DNA of 35,968 nt from Symploca sp. SIO3C6 (GCA_010692425.1 JAAHHJ010000052.1:1-35968); one strand, 5' to 3'. Shown: positions 1-8,796, counted from the stretch's first letter. The notes: generated from the sequence alone by a model not told the origin. Numbers and translations are program-made.

Positions 1-42
1 AAAGTCGAGGAATGGGCAGAGAAAAACTTTAAATTTACCTAA
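1..42 (+). CDS. C-terminal tail of an unidentified protein (partial)
   Basis: Frame 1 is open from the first base and reads KVEEWAEKNFKFT before a TAA at 40-42. The composition (charged, amphipathic, no stop or rare pattern) looks like the end of a real protein entering from the left. Only 13 residues are visible, so no family can be named. Another frame is also open for about 80 bases, so the frame choice is a judgement. Confidence 0.35.
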   Translation, partial: KVEEWAEKNFKFT

Positions 43-249
43 GTATTTTTACTCAGCAACTGCCTCGATTTAGCGCTCGCCTTGAACTCCCTCAGTCCAT
101 GTGACAGTTGAGGGTGCGGAATGTGGGCTACAAAACTCTGTCCAAGAAGACCTAATACTAAAATTGGTGTCAAAGTCATCATTGACTATTTTCTTTGTTG
201 TCTCTTGAAGGGAAAATTGAGGTGTTATCTAATCAGACATCTATGTTAA

Positions 250-624
250 ATGAATATTATTGAAATTCTCAAGCAGGATTATGAAAAATTTCCTGCTGAC
301 CAAACTTACTCTATTTACGCCAAGGATGTTTTTTTCCAAGACCCATTAAATCAGTTTTGCGGTCTGGAACGCTATAAGCAAATGATTAGTTTCATCAACC
401 GCTGGTTTGGCGATCCCAAGCTGGAACTCCACAATATTGAGTACTCAGGGGATACTATCCAAACCATATGGACACTTAGCTGGACTACTCCCTTACCTTG
501 GAAGCCTAGGATTGCTATTCCCGGTTGGAGTGAGTTAAAACTGAATGCGGAGGGGCTGATTGCTTGTCACATTGACCATTGGAATATATCGCGCCTCGAT
601 GTAATCAAGCAACACTTCTGGTAA
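250..624 (+). CDS. DUF2358 (NTF2-like) domain protein
   Basis: This 124-residue protein matches the DUF2358 family, small NTF2/SnoaL-fold proteins common in cyanobacteria and plastids with no assigned biochemical role. Visible hallmarks are an early Tyr/Asp-rich segment (DVFFQDPLNQFCGLERYK, about residues 26-43), a central strand with paired Trp (IWTLSWTTPLPWKPRI), and a C-terminal IDHWNISRLDVIKQHFW in which the D-x-W motif is typical. The length equals a single domain with no signal peptide or membrane span, so it is probably cytosolic. It stands alone: the next gene is on the opposite strand. The start is the first in-frame ATG; no strong Shine-Dalgarno is visible. The family call rests on remembered patterns; function is unknown. 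Confidence 0.7.
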   Translation: MNIIEILKQDYEKFPADQTYSIYAKDVFFQDPLNQFCGLERYKQMISFINRWFGDPKLELHNIEYSGDTIQTIWTLSWTTPLPWKPRIAIPGWSELKLNAEGLIACHIDHWNISRLDVIKQHFW

Positions 625-748
625 TCAGCCTTAATTGACTCTCCGACAGCTTGTTTGGTGTGGGAATTAGGTAGTAATATTGTCTGTTCATACCAATTTC
701 CTTAAACATTGCTATGGATAAACATCAGCATTCTTACTACCTACTCTA

Positions 749-1156
749 TCAATCTAACCACTCATCAAAATCACTAGTTTTGATCACAGAGCGCCGCACA
801 AATTTTTTATTGTTTTTCCTGCTATTTCCCGAAGCAGCCCGAGTCTCTGCCGATTGCGAAAACTTTTGAGTCAGAGACTTGTCACTTGAATATCTAGATG
901 AGTGCCTATAGACTTGAGATTTAGACTTAGCACGTAAATTCTGCTGGCGAGGAGTTGCATGGAAAGAGCGCAAGCGCTCATGAGCTTCATTGAGTTCCTG
1001 AAGCTTATGATGAGCTTTCTTTTGCAGTCGGGGATGATCAACGAAACGATCTGGGTGCCACACCCAGGTCATATCTAAATAGCCCTGATGAACTTCCTCG
1101 GCTGTTGCTCCTGGCTCCAGCTCAAGAACTCTGTAGTATCTTTCTACTTCTATCAT
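749..1156 (-). CDS. J-domain (DnaJ-like) protein
   Basis: The N-terminal 65 residues form a J domain: YYRVLELEPGATAEEVHQGYLDMTW (helices I-II), the invariant HPD tripeptide in WHPDRF, then a helix III rich in Lys/His ending LNEAHERLRSF. J domains stimulate the ATPase of Hsp70 (DnaK). The rest, about 70 residues, is basic, Ser/Arg/Lys-rich and probably disordered; there is no G/F-rich or zinc-finger region, so this is a class III J protein rather than DnaJ itself. An ATG three codons further upstream (1165) is possible, but AGAGG lies 9 bases before the ATG at 1156, which is why I prefer that start (135 residues). The gene is monocistronic. Confidence 0.8.
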   Translation of the reverse strand: MIEVERYYRVLELEPGATAEEVHQGYLDMTWVWHPDRFVDHPRLQKKAHHKLQELNEAHERLRSFHATPRQQNLRAKSKSQVYRHSSRYSSDKSLTQKFSQSAETRAASGNSRKNNKKFVRRSVIKTSDFDEWLD

Positions 1157-1165
1157 CTGCAACAT

Positions 1166-1490
1166 CCTCTAATCACAGGGACTTGCTAATTGAGAATATT
1201 AATTCAAGTTTCAAGTGAGTGACATTGAGGGACAGCCAAAAAACACATCATTTTAGGAAAGATATATTTTGTAGTCTTTTTGTTACTTAAGTTAACTTTT
1301 TGGTATCGCTTCATTCGCAGCATAGTTTACATTTGCAAGGAAAGGCCCTAAAAAATCAAGAAACAGTCAATAAGTCCCATAATGGCAGGTTAGTCTGAGA
1401 GACTAAAATAATTGCCAAGGCGTGGCGCAACGCCTGTAGAGTGCAATTTAGTAGTGCATCCCCCAGTTCATAATTTTCAAATTGAGAAGC
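1166..1490. other. Intergenic region, divergent promoters
   Basis: About 325 bases separate the divergent J-protein and aminotransferase genes and must carry both promoters. The sequence is AT-rich with no convincing ORF, RNA gene or strong inverted repeat. I see no confident -10/-35 pair. Confidence 0.5.
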
Positions 1491-2663
1491 ATGAAGCTAG
1501 CAGCAAGATTTGGTCAAGTTCCACCTTCCCTAACTCTGGCAATTGCAGCCAAGGCAAAGGCAATGAAGGCAGAAGGCTTGGATGTTTGTAGTTTCAGCGC
1601 TGGGGAACCTGATTTTGAAACACCAGCGCATATTAGGGCTGCTGCCAAGACAGCTTTAGATGCAGGTAAAACTAAGTATGGACCGGCAGCTGGGGAACCT
1701 AAGTTACGAGAGGCGATAGCTAATAAACTTCGTCAAGAAAACTCTCTTGCTTATGAAAGGCGCAATGTAATTGTTACTAATGGTGGCAAGCATTCCCTAT
1801 TCAACCTGATGCTAGCGCTAATTGAAACAGGAGATGAAGTCATTATCCCTGCTCCTTACTGGCTGAGTTATCCGGAAATGGTGAAGCTTGCCGATGGTAA
1901 GCCGGTAATTGTTCCCACTGATGCCTCTAGCGGCTATAAAATTACACCGGAGCAGCTACGCGCCTCAATTACGCCCAAAACTAAGCTATTTATTCTCAAT
2001 TCTCCTTGTAATCCTACTGGCATGGTCTATACACCAGCAGAAATTGAGGCGCTGGCTGAGGTAGTAGTAGAACAAGATATCTTAGTGGTCTCTGACGAAA
2101 TTTATGAGAAGATTATCTATGATCAAGTTCAACATCTAAGTATTGGTTCTCTAGGAACAGAAATATTCGAACGAACTATTGTTAGCAGTGGGTTTGCTAA
2201 AGCCTTTTCTATGACTGGCTGGCGTTTGGGTTACTTAGCAGGACCAGTAGAGCTAATTGATGCCGTAACTACCATTCAAAGTCACAGTACCTCAAATGTA
2301 TGTACCTTTGCCCAGTATGGCGCGATCGCAGCTTTGGAGGGTTCTCTTGATTGTGTACAGCAGATGCGCCAAGCTTTTGCTCAAAGGAGGGAAGTGATGT
2401 TTGAGCGTATTAATGCTATCGACGGCATTAGTTGTCCTAAGCCAGATGGAGCTTTTTACTTATTTGTCAACATCAGTAAAACTGGTTTAAATTCTTTGGA
2501 TTTTTGCAAAGCTCTGCTGGAATCTCAGCAAGTGGCTGTAGTTCCAGGTATTGCTTTTGGTGCCGATGAGTGTATCCGTCTTTCCTATGCCACCGACATG
2601 AATTCAATTGAGAAAGGAATGGATCGGCTAGAGAAGTTTGTGAACTCACTAAGTTCTATTTGA
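1491..2663 (+). CDS. Aspartate-type PLP-dependent aminotransferase (class I/II fold I)
   Basis: The product (390 residues) is a fold-type I aminotransferase of the aspartate/prephenate aminotransferase Ib subgroup. It transfers an amino group between an amino acid (probably aspartate or glutamate) and a 2-oxo acid. Motifs in order: [12 protein letters not shown] near the N-terminus, [19 protein letters not shown] in [22 protein letters not shown], and the PLP-lysine motif [17 protein letters not shown] (Lys about 237). CIRLSYA near the end carries the arginine expected to bind the substrate carboxylate. A TTG at 1482 extends the frame by three codons, but the ATG at 1491 gives the usual cyanobacterial N-terminus MKLAARFGQ. 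Exact substrate (Asp, prephenate or both) cannot be read from the sequence. Confidence 0.9.
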   Translation: MKLAARFGQVPPSLTLAIAAKAKAMKAEGLDVCSFSAGEPDFETPAHIRAAAKTALDAGKTKYGPAAGEPKLREAIANKLRQENSLAYERRNVIVTNGGKHSLFNLMLALIETGDEVIIPAPYWLSYPEMVKLADGKPVIVPTDASSGYKITPEQLRASITPKTKLFILNSPCNPTGMVYTPAEIEALAEVVVEQDILVVSDEIYEKIIYDQVQHLSIGSLGTEIFERTIVSSGFAKAFSMTGWRLGYLAGPVELIDAVTTIQSHSTSNVCTFAQYGAIAALEGSLDCVQQMRQAFAQRREVMFERINAIDGISCPKPDGAFYLFVNISKTGLNSLDFCKALLESQQVAVVPGIAFGADECIRLSYATDMNSIEKGMDRLEKFVNSLSSI

Positions 2664-2680
2664 AATTAGGTGTTAGGTGT

Positions 2681-2789
2681 TATACCAAATTCGGTTTACA
2701 GAGTATCTCTATCTCAAACTACATAATTCAATTCCAAAGCTGATTTGACAGATTTTGAAAAGTATACTTCATAAACCGGATTTGGTATT
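2681..2789. mobile_element. MITE-like element with 17-bp imperfect terminal inverted repeats
   Basis: ATACCAAATTCGGTTTA at 2682-2698 and TAAACCGGATTTGGTAT at 2772-2788 are inverted copies differing at one position, enclosing about 73 AT-rich bases with no ORF. TA dinucleotides at both outer edges fit TA target-site duplication as in IS630/Tc1-mariner elements. The element is too small to code for a transposase and lies just after the aminotransferase stop. A related half-site, TAAACTGGATTTGGT, occurs at 15330-15344. Assignment to a mobile element is inferred from structure alone. Confidence 0.5.
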
Positions 2790-3018
2790 AGATCGAAATC
2801 TCTTTCAATCTAATACCTAATAACTAGTAAACAGCTATCTAAAGCAATACACCTTTTGCCTATATTTCTACCACTTTTCTAGAAAGAAGAAAAATAGTTA
2901 TAGTGCTGTGCACTGGTGTGTGTACAAATCACAAATCGACCCTTGATTAGCAATTCTTTAGAACTTTTATACTACAAATAGCCGAGAGCGCACTGCTATA
3001 CAAATTGATAATAATATG
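2790..3018. other. Intergenic, no gene seen
   Basis: With the MITE-like element, this completes a 355-base gap between the convergent aminotransferase and sulfotransferase genes. It is AT-rich; no ORF, terminator with a U-tract, or RNA gene is evident. Confidence 0.4.
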
Positions 3019-3666
3019 TTAACCTTCAAATTCATATCCAAAATATTCTATATCCACCCTGAACTTGTCTTGGATTATTTTTTTTGTCACCTCCGAATAA
3101 TATTCTGTGTAGTGTTTGCTTCTCCCCATATTCTTATTTTTATGAGGTAAGTCTTGTTTAAGTCCAAGTTGTTTAGAAATAGTTGTCCAATCCTTTTGAA
3201 GGTTTTCAAATCTGCCAATAAAGTCAACAATTACATTACCATGGGGATCGACAAACCAATCGATTTGGTTTACGTGAGGAATAGAATTTACACAGGTACT
3301 ACTACTATATTTAATCCAAGAAACGAATTCATCAAAAGTCAATTTATCTCGCATCTGTAGACCTTCCCTACGTAAATATAGGGAAACTACACGATCCCAG
3401 GGATTACGGACAAATCCAAACTTGAAATAGGAATTAAACTGCTTTTTACCGATTTTTAATCTCTCTTTTTTCGGTAACAATAGATAAGCGCTTGATAAAA
3501 ATTGGTTCTTTAGACCACCATAGTGTGTCCAGTAATTTTGCATGTTAAATTTTATCTGACAAATATTTAAATGAGGCTTAGGAGGGGAACCAATAATATT
3601 TCTGATGCTACTAGAACCAGTTTTAGGAACTTCTACAAAAATACACTTGTGTTTGTGTGAAATCAT
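3019..3666 (-). CDS. Sulfotransferase family 2 protein
   Basis: This 215-residue protein has both signatures of PAPS-dependent sulfotransferases: the 5'-phosphosulfate loop VEVPKTGSSSIRN (about residues 12-24) and the 3'-phosphate motif FGFVRNPWDRVVSLY (about 84-98). It should move a sulfo group from PAPS to a carbohydrate or other hydroxyl acceptor; the acceptor cannot be inferred. The family is widespread in cyanobacteria, often with exopolysaccharide genes, but no glycan gene is adjacent here. The gene is markedly more AT-rich than its neighbours and is flanked by a MITE-like element and a perfect palindrome, consistent with horizontal acquisition. There is no signal peptide or membrane span. 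It appears intact and of normal length for the small bacterial members. Confidence 0.82.
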   Translation of the reverse strand: MISHKHKCIFVEVPKTGSSSIRNIIGSPPKPHLNICQIKFNMQNYWTHYGGLKNQFLSSAYLLLPKKERLKIGKKQFNSYFKFGFVRNPWDRVVSLYLRREGLQMRDKLTFDEFVSWIKYSSSTCVNSIPHVNQIDWFVDPHGNVIVDFIGRFENLQKDWTTISKQLGLKQDLPHKNKNMGRSKHYTEYYSEVTKKIIQDKFRVDIEYFGYEFEG

Positions 3667-4043
3667 TTTACTTTTGCTTGATTATTAATCCAAAACTTTG
3701 TCATCAGTGAACAATACACTACTAGAGCAAGTATATTTGAACTTCGTGTTTGTTGTGAATTTTTTTTAAGACAACAGTTTTTGACATAAATTTTATTAAT
3801 AAAATTTATGCTTATGCCAATTCTTATTAGCCACAAATCATTGTTTACATTGATTGAATAACTGGGCAATCCTAATCTAGCTTTTCTATTACTTTTTCAG
3901 CAAGCCCTATCTAACAATAAGAGTAAAATGTGTGACAAATTACTAAGCTGTTCGTTATTTCAACCTTATTGTCAACGATTGCGACATCCTTGTAGTGCGA
4001 CCATCTTGGTCACCACTGATACCCAATTGAAATACCTCAGAGC
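3667..4043. other. AT-rich intergenic region upstream of the sulfotransferase
   Basis: About 377 bases separate the sulfotransferase and pyrB, both on the minus strand. The notable content is the perfect palindrome at 3785-3810. A 68-codon minus-strand frame at 3663-3869 contains that palindrome and resembles no family, so I do not call it. Confidence 0.5.
3785..3810. repeat. Perfect 26-bp palindrome
   Basis: The 13-base half CATAAATTTTATT is followed immediately by its exact reverse complement, with no spacer. It lies about 120 bases upstream of the sulfotransferase start. A dimeric regulator site or a cruciform-forming element are both possible; there is no U-tract for a terminator. Confidence 0.75.
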
Positions 4044-5138
4044 TTACTCCCCATTCTTCAACTCAGGCTTGCCACTGCCCATTAAATAAAGCAGTGCCAT
4101 ACGCACAGCCACACCACTGGTAACCTGCTGAGAAATCAAGCTAAACTGAGGGTCATCCATCAACTCGGAGCTAATTTCAACGCCTCTGTTAACTGGTCCA
4201 GGGTGCAAAACTTTAACTTCAGGCTTGCATAACTTGAGGCGAGTGCGGGTAATTCCATAGTGCTGATGATATTCTCGCCAACTCGGCAATAAATGTGCGC
4301 TCATGCGCTCCTTTTGCAATCGCAAGGTCATCACAAAATCGGCATCGATTAGGGCAGACTCAAGATCCCAATGGATAAATAACTTGCGATTTTGGATGTG
4401 AGGTTTTGGCTTTGGAATCGAAGATTCAACAGGAAGTGAACTAATCAAATTCTTCCCTGCTTTTATATCCCTGCTTCTAAACTCACTACTGTACTCAGAA
4501 AACAGCTCCGGTACCAGAGTTGGGGGTCCAGCCAGATGCACTTCGGCACCAGAGGCGGTGAGACTCCAGATATTAGAACGAGCAACTCGAGAGTGTACAA
4601 TATCACCGATAATAGCGATTTTTTTATCACTCAGGAGTTTGAGTCGAGGATATTCTGGATTTACAAGACAACAGAGTGTAAACAAATCAAGTAAAGCTTG
4701 GGAGGGATGTTCGTGTTGACCATCGCCAGCATTGAGAACCCCCACCCTGACACCAAGTTTATCCATTTCTGTGGCGATCGCTTGAGGCACCCCTGCCTCT
4801 CGGTGGCGGATCACCATCAAATCTGCTCCCATTGCCAAATAAGTCTTGGCTGTATCTAGAATCGTTTCCCCTTTACTCAAGGAAGAAATTCCTGGTGCAA
4901 AATTAAGTGTATCAGCAGAAAGGCGTTTGGCAGAAAGCTCAAAACTACTGCGAGTGCGGGTAGATGGTTCAAAAAACAGATTGGCAACCACCAGCCCTTG
5001 GAGGACAGGTACCTTTTTTGTACGCGTCGATAGTACCTCCTGAAAGCTAGCAGCAGTTTGTAAAACTGTATCGTATTCCCCTAGGGAAAAATCGGCTAAG
5101 GAGAGTACATGGCGGCGAGTCCAAGTGGCATTAGCCAT
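4044..5138 (-). CDS. pyrB: Aspartate carbamoyltransferase catalytic subunit
   Basis: PyrB condenses carbamoyl phosphate with L-aspartate, the committed step of pyrimidine synthesis. The 364-residue product shows the carbamoyl-phosphate loop [13 protein letters not shown] (residues about 55-67), the loop [24 protein letters not shown] (about 142-153) and [10 protein letters not shown] (about 312-321). The frame continues 40 codons upstream to 5258, but [14 protein letters not shown] at 5138 is the usual start; the extension is Cys/Pro-rich and unlike the family. Relative to the common length of about 330, there is a roughly 33-residue insertion (218-250, [14 protein letters not shown]...) between the [12 protein letters not shown] and [11 protein letters not shown] segments. 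No regulatory subunit gene is adjacent, as usual in cyanobacteria. Confidence 0.92.
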   Translation of the reverse strand: MANATWTRRHVLSLADFSLGEYDTVLQTAASFQEVLSTRTKKVPVLQGLVVANLFFEPSTRTRSSFELSAKRLSADTLNFAPGISSLSKGETILDTAKTYLAMGADLMVIRHREAGVPQAIATEMDKLGVRVGVLNAGDGQHEHPSQALLDLFTLCCLVNPEYPRLKLLSDKKIAIIGDIVHSRVARSNIWSLTASGAEVHLAGPPTLVPELFSEYSSEFRSRDIKAGKNLISSLPVESSIPKPKPHIQNRKLFIHWDLESALIDADFVMTLRLQKERMSAHLLPSWREYHQHYGITRTRLKLCKPEVKVLHPGPVNRGVEISSELMDDPQFSLISQQVTSGVAVRMALLYLMGSGKPELKNGE

Positions 5139-5433
5139 AGGATTATAGTTTAGAAATTCAACTTCTGCTGGGCAAAAGCAGAGCACTCTGGGGTAATTAC
5201 TACTGCATTTCGGCAAAAACTGGCGACCAATTCTAACCGCAGGCATAGAGGTTACCACAGCTCAAAGGCTTAGGTAGCAACTCTTTGCTGCCACACTGCA
5301 AAGCGAGAAAATGCTAATTGTTGAGTTTTACATCCTCCGGATGAGCAGATAGCAACCCTGAATGATATTAGCGCAACTGTTGAAGTAAGCAACAGCGCTC
5401 AAAACAATAAAAACAGCTTAGCGTTAAGTATAT

Positions 5434-6009
5434 ATGAATACTGTTAAACAACACCTAGTTCCTCTTGCCATAGGAGTAGTTCTAGCTAGTTTGAGTGGCT
5501 GCGGCTGGCTAGCTGCTAATAGCCAGGAGTTTTTTAGGTTTTCTCCTGCAGTTGCCACTAATACCAATGCCAAGCCTTTGTTCCCTGAAGAGTCGGTTGC
5601 CAACAAGCAATCTAATACCAATGTAGACCAACAGAATAATCTCAACAACACCTCCACAAGTCTAACTCTCAATATCTATCGAGTTGACAATCAGTGCAAT
5701 AATCTTGAATCAGAAGCAGTGCAGGTTAGGGCTGATGGCGTTGTAGATGCTGTCGTCAACAAAGTTCTAGAGCAAGCAACCTCAAGCGACTTTGATGTTG
5801 CTGGATATCGTGTTAGGGTCAATGCTCAAAGCGGTGTTGCCAACATTGATTTGCGCTTGGTGCCTGACTCGAGACGAAAGTTTGTATCTCTTTCCACCTG
5901 TGAACAGCTGGCTTTATTCGGTGGTTTACGTAGAACCCTGACAAATAACTCCCAATTGAAGATTAAGGATGTCCGCTTCACAGAGCAAGGTCAAAAAATT
6001 TATCTTTAG
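5434..6009 (+). CDS. GerMN-domain lipoprotein
   Basis: The 191-residue protein begins with a lipoprotein signal peptide: basic MNTVKQH, a hydrophobic stretch, and the lipobox LSGC with lipidated Cys at residue 23. A Asn/Ser/Thr-rich linker follows to about 75, then a domain of about 115 residues (LTLNIYRVDNQCNN ... LALFGGLRRTLTNNSQLKIKDVRF) with the strand pattern of the GerMN domain. GerMN occurs in the spore protein GerM and in many non-sporulating bacteria in envelope proteins; its biochemical role in cyanobacteria is unknown. It is transcribed away from pyrB. Only the family placement and envelope location are supported. Confidence 0.72.
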   Translation: MNTVKQHLVPLAIGVVLASLSGCGWLAANSQEFFRFSPAVATNTNAKPLFPEESVANKQSNTNVDQQNNLNNTSTSLTLNIYRVDNQCNNLESEAVQVRADGVVDAVVNKVLEQATSSDFDVAGYRVRVNAQSGVANIDLRLVPDSRRKFVSLSTCEQLALFGGLRRTLTNNSQLKIKDVRFTEQGQKIYL

Positions 6010-6314
6010 GAGGGAACTTTTCAAAAGGGTTGGTCAAATGCTCCCAAGGCTGCTCCTACAGTTACAGCACTGACACCTTTACTTCCTTCGAGGGCGTGCT
6101 TGTTTCTGCCCAAGCCCCTCACTAGTTAAACAATTCTAAAGAATAAATCTGGTTCCAAGCCGTCGTGGATTAGTTAGTACCTAGGGTTTGACTAGTTTGT
6201 ATTCTAGGCTATGAAGTAGTGTACGATTAAGATTATATTTGCTCTTGGCTAGAGGGTTATATTTCCCTGTCAATCAAAAATAACTAAAAATTCTAGAAAA
6301 GGTCATTTAGAAGT
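6010..6314. other. Intergenic, no gene seen
   Basis: About 305 bases between the GerMN lipoprotein and the 40-residue membrane protein. I see no ORF with plausible composition, no strong terminator and no RNA gene. Confidence 0.4.
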
Positions 6315-6437
6315 ATGGACGTAAAACTTATTGTAGTTGCCTTGACGGTGGCTTTTACCGTTTTATCCCTAGTTTTTGGAACTAAGAACGGATTTTACGA
6401 TTCAGACAATTACCACGGTAACGGCTCTGCTCACTAA
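6315..6437 (+). CDS. 40-residue single-span membrane protein, candidate small photosynthetic-complex subunit
   Basis: ATG at 6315 to TAA at 6437 encodes MDVKLIVVALTVAFTVLSLV, a single hydrophobic helix, followed by a polar tail FGTKNGFYDSDNYHGNGSAH. This architecture, one short N-terminal helix plus an Asp/Asn/His/Gly-rich tail, is typical of tiny cyanobacterial thylakoid subunits such as those of NDH-1 (NdhP/NdhQ), photosystem II or cytochrome b6f. The tail looks like a conserved signature rather than random sequence, but I cannot assign it to one complex with certainty. AAGT just upstream is only a weak ribosome site. The gene stands alone. Confidence 0.6.
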   Translation: MDVKLIVVALTVAFTVLSLVFGTKNGFYDSDNYHGNGSAH

Positions 6438-6776
6438 CATAGCTGCTGACTTGGCCACCGCTAATCTCAATTAATGCTAGGTAGATTGAGCATAAGCTTT
6501 AACGAAGCCGTGTCAGTCTAAGCTTGGTAATGATATTCTTTACCGCTAGTGCTTGTCATTTAAGTAACTGAATGTCAGATTCCTAATATACTCGCGTATG
6601 GTGTGAGGTGCTTTCACAAAATAGTGCGGGAGCTTGAAAGCTCCGTATCTTAGAAATTGGAGTGAAACGCGAAGCGGCGATTTTATCGCCTTCAAATATA
6701 CATAGACTAACTGCTAAACTAACTGCCAAAAGTGGAGGGAGACTTCGCGCACTACAGCACTTTTTATAAGGTCTGA
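6438..6776. other. Intergenic region with two short hairpins
   Basis: No ORF is convincing. Two hairpins are visible: GGAGCTT-GA-AAGCTCC at 6629-6644 and GGCGAT-TTT-ATCGCC at 6676-6690. Neither has a following T-run, so they are not standard intrinsic terminators; they may be dispersed repeats or leader structures. Confidence 0.45.
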
Positions 6777-8441
6777 GTGTTGCTTGCTAACTTTAAACAG
6801 CTCATGAGCAACCAACGCCTAATGGCATCTACTCGCGATGATGAGCGCTTATTGTGTTTACCCTATGGTGCTGGTCATGACTCTGAGGGAGTTTGCTTGC
6901 TAGTGCAAATGGGTCCACACCGCATTCTCTTAGATTGTGGGTTAGCTGACATTTCACCTCTACAAACGGAAGCTAAACCACCGGCAGATTGGGTAATTTG
7001 CAGCCATGCCCACAGTGATCATGCTCGGGGATTACTGGCTCTTCACAAGGCCTTTCCACACTTACCAGTCTACGCCAGCGAGGTAACAACCCAGTTGTTA
7101 CCACTGAACTGGTCTTTTTCTTCACCTGAAGATATTCCCAAGTTCTGTCATGCCTTACCTTGGAGATCACCGATTGAATTCTGTGATGGTTGCAGCGTCG
7201 AATTATTTCCCGCTGGACATCTGCCTGGGGCAGCAGCTATTTTGCTCACTTATGCGTCGGTTGATCGCACTTATAGACTCCTCTATACAGGAGACTGTTT
7301 CCGCTCTAACTTGCGGCTAGTAGAGGGATTATCGATTGAATCTCTGAGGGGAATACCGCTAGACGTGCTGATTGTAGAAGGCAGTTACGGCACAGCACGA
7401 CATCCTCATCGGCGTCAGCAAGAAAAACAGCTAATGGCTCGTATTGAGCAAGTGATTGCTGACCAACACTCAGTGGTGATGCCTCTACCTACTTTGGGGC
7501 TAGGTCAAGAAATACTCATGCTATTGCGTTCTCATCATCTTTTCACTGGGCGCAATCTGGATATTTGGGTTGAAGGCAGTGTTGCAGCTGGTTGCGATGC
7601 CTATCTAGAGGTGCTACCTCACCTGCCAGCCTCAGTACAAAATTTTGCGCGCCACCAGCCCTTATTTTGGGATGAGAGGGTGCGCCCCCGCGTGCGCCGA
7701 CTTGATCAAGAACAACTTCATACCCTTGGTCATTCCCCCTGTATCATTCTCTGCGACACGACTACTGACTTGAGCAAATATTGGCACGCAGAAGCGGCTC
7801 CGCCCCTGATTTTGCTTCCAGAGACAGCCCGAGAGTATCTGAATGCCGATGATTCGCTGACAACTGATGTCGAAACCTATCTACTTGCCGAACACAGTGA
7901 TTGCCTAGGAACAACCCAACTAATTCATAACCTCCGTCCTCAGCATGTGGTCTTTGTCCATGGTTCCCCCACTTACCTAGCTGATCTAACTGGCTTGGAG
8001 GAGCTACAGAATCGCTACCACTTACACTGCCCAGCAGCGGGAACCCTGGTAGAATTAACTATTGGTGAAACCTTTATACAACCAGCACCGCCAGCAGAAA
8101 CTAACTACGAGGGTGAGTTGACAGAATTAGATACTTTCGTCAACATTACCCTTCCAGAGGCAATTGCCGCTGATCCTCGTTGGCAAAATTTTGCGGATAC
8201 TGGTCTAGTAGAAGCCCGTTGGCAAGGAGAAGAACTGGTTTTGCGAGGTTTATCGCAACGAGAAATACTTACCCACAGCAATAATGCTAAAGTACCATCT
8301 AACAGTGAGTGCTGCGGTAACTGTCTTCACCAACGGGGTCAGCGTTGCTGGAACCGTGCTTCTCCGCTCTATGGCTTTAAGGTAACGCCTGTAGGGTACT
8401 GTCTAGTTTTTGAGCCAATTCCACCCTTGCCAGCAAAGTGA
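6777..8441 (+). CDS. Metallo-beta-lactamase-fold hydrolase, beta-CASP-like, with C-terminal Cys cluster
   Basis: The first 200 residues are a metallo-beta-lactamase domain with the metal motif SHAHSDHARGL (HxHxDH at 77-82), a downstream metal His in AGHLPGAAAILL and Asp in YTGDC. The sequence after this (PTLGLGQEILMLLRSHHL...) resembles a beta-CASP insert, as in RNase J/CPSF-type RNA nucleases, so a nucleic-acid substrate is possible but not shown. HVVFVHGSPTYLADLTGLEE supplies the C-terminal strand and His. The last 45 residues hold a compact Cys set (C512, C513, C516, C524, C542) that could bind zinc or an Fe-S cluster. The frame opens with GTG at 6777; ATG at 6804 or 6822 is equally possible. 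The length (about 540-554) suits a two-domain protein. Confidence 0.78.
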   Translation: MLLANFKQLMSNQRLMASTRDDERLLCLPYGAGHDSEGVCLLVQMGPHRILLDCGLADISPLQTEAKPPADWVICSHAHSDHARGLLALHKAFPHLPVYASEVTTQLLPLNWSFSSPEDIPKFCHALPWRSPIEFCDGCSVELFPAGHLPGAAAILLTYASVDRTYRLLYTGDCFRSNLRLVEGLSIESLRGIPLDVLIVEGSYGTARHPHRRQQEKQLMARIEQVIADQHSVVMPLPTLGLGQEILMLLRSHHLFTGRNLDIWVEGSVAAGCDAYLEVLPHLPASVQNFARHQPLFWDERVRPRVRRLDQEQLHTLGHSPCIILCDTTTDLSKYWHAEAAPPLILLPETAREYLNADDSLTTDVETYLLAEHSDCLGTTQLIHNLRPQHVVFVHGSPTYLADLTGLEELQNRYHLHCPAAGTLVELTIGETFIQPAPPAETNYEGELTELDTFVNITLPEAIAADPRWQNFADTGLVEARWQGEELVLRGLSQREILTHSNNAKVPSNSECCGNCLHQRGQRCWNRASPLYGFKVTPVGYCLVFEPIPPLPAK

Positions 8442-8484
8442 GCAATTAAATTTAAATTTGGCTAATGACAGAAAAAATTTTTAG

Positions 8485-8796
8485 TTACTCTTGATTTAAG
8501 TCTTGAGAACGGGGATGGATTTGTTCAGCTTCTGGGCATTCGTCAGAAACCAATGGTTCGGAATGAACTCTGGATACAGAAGCTAATTTTTGGGTGACAG
8601 AACCAATGCTTTCAAGACGAACCATTTCTTCCCAGGAACTGATTTCGTCTTCTTCATCAGTTTCATAGCGAATTGTCACTAAATCTCCTTCAATATCAAT
8701 AATGCGAGTGCGTTCAATCCAACGTTGCTGATCCCGCAAGAAAATGCTGACCTCACGACCATCGCAACAGAGTTGATAGATCTTGCGATGTAGCAT
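8485..8796 (-). CDS. DUF6679-like conserved cyanobacterial protein
   Basis: The 103-residue product has a compact N-terminal domain (MLHRKIYQLCCDGREVSIFL, then WIERTRIIDIEGDLVTIRYE, then EISSWEEMVRLESIGSVTQKLA), a pattern I associate with DUF6679, a cyanobacteria-specific family of unknown function. The alternating strand pattern suggests a small beta-barrel (SH3- or Tudor-like), but this is inference. The last 30 residues are acidic and probably disordered. The start is well supported: AGGAGAAG lies about 8 bases before the ATG. It converges with the preceding hydrolase and has no operon partner. Confidence 0.65.
   Translation of the reverse strand: MLHRKIYQLCCDGREVSIFLRDQQRWIERTRIIDIEGDLVTIRYETDEEDEISSWEEMVRLESIGSVTQKLASVSRVHSEPLVSDECPEAEQIHPRSQDLNQE

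Noticed and set aside
3663-3869. 68-codon minus-strand frame overlapping the sulfotransferase start by four bases
   Set aside because: Very AT-rich, contains the perfect palindrome, no family resemblance and no ribosome site; the overlap looks accidental.
6629-6690. Hairpins before the metallo-hydrolase as a riboswitch
   Set aside because: No match to a known riboswitch core and no terminator or anti-terminator arrangement.
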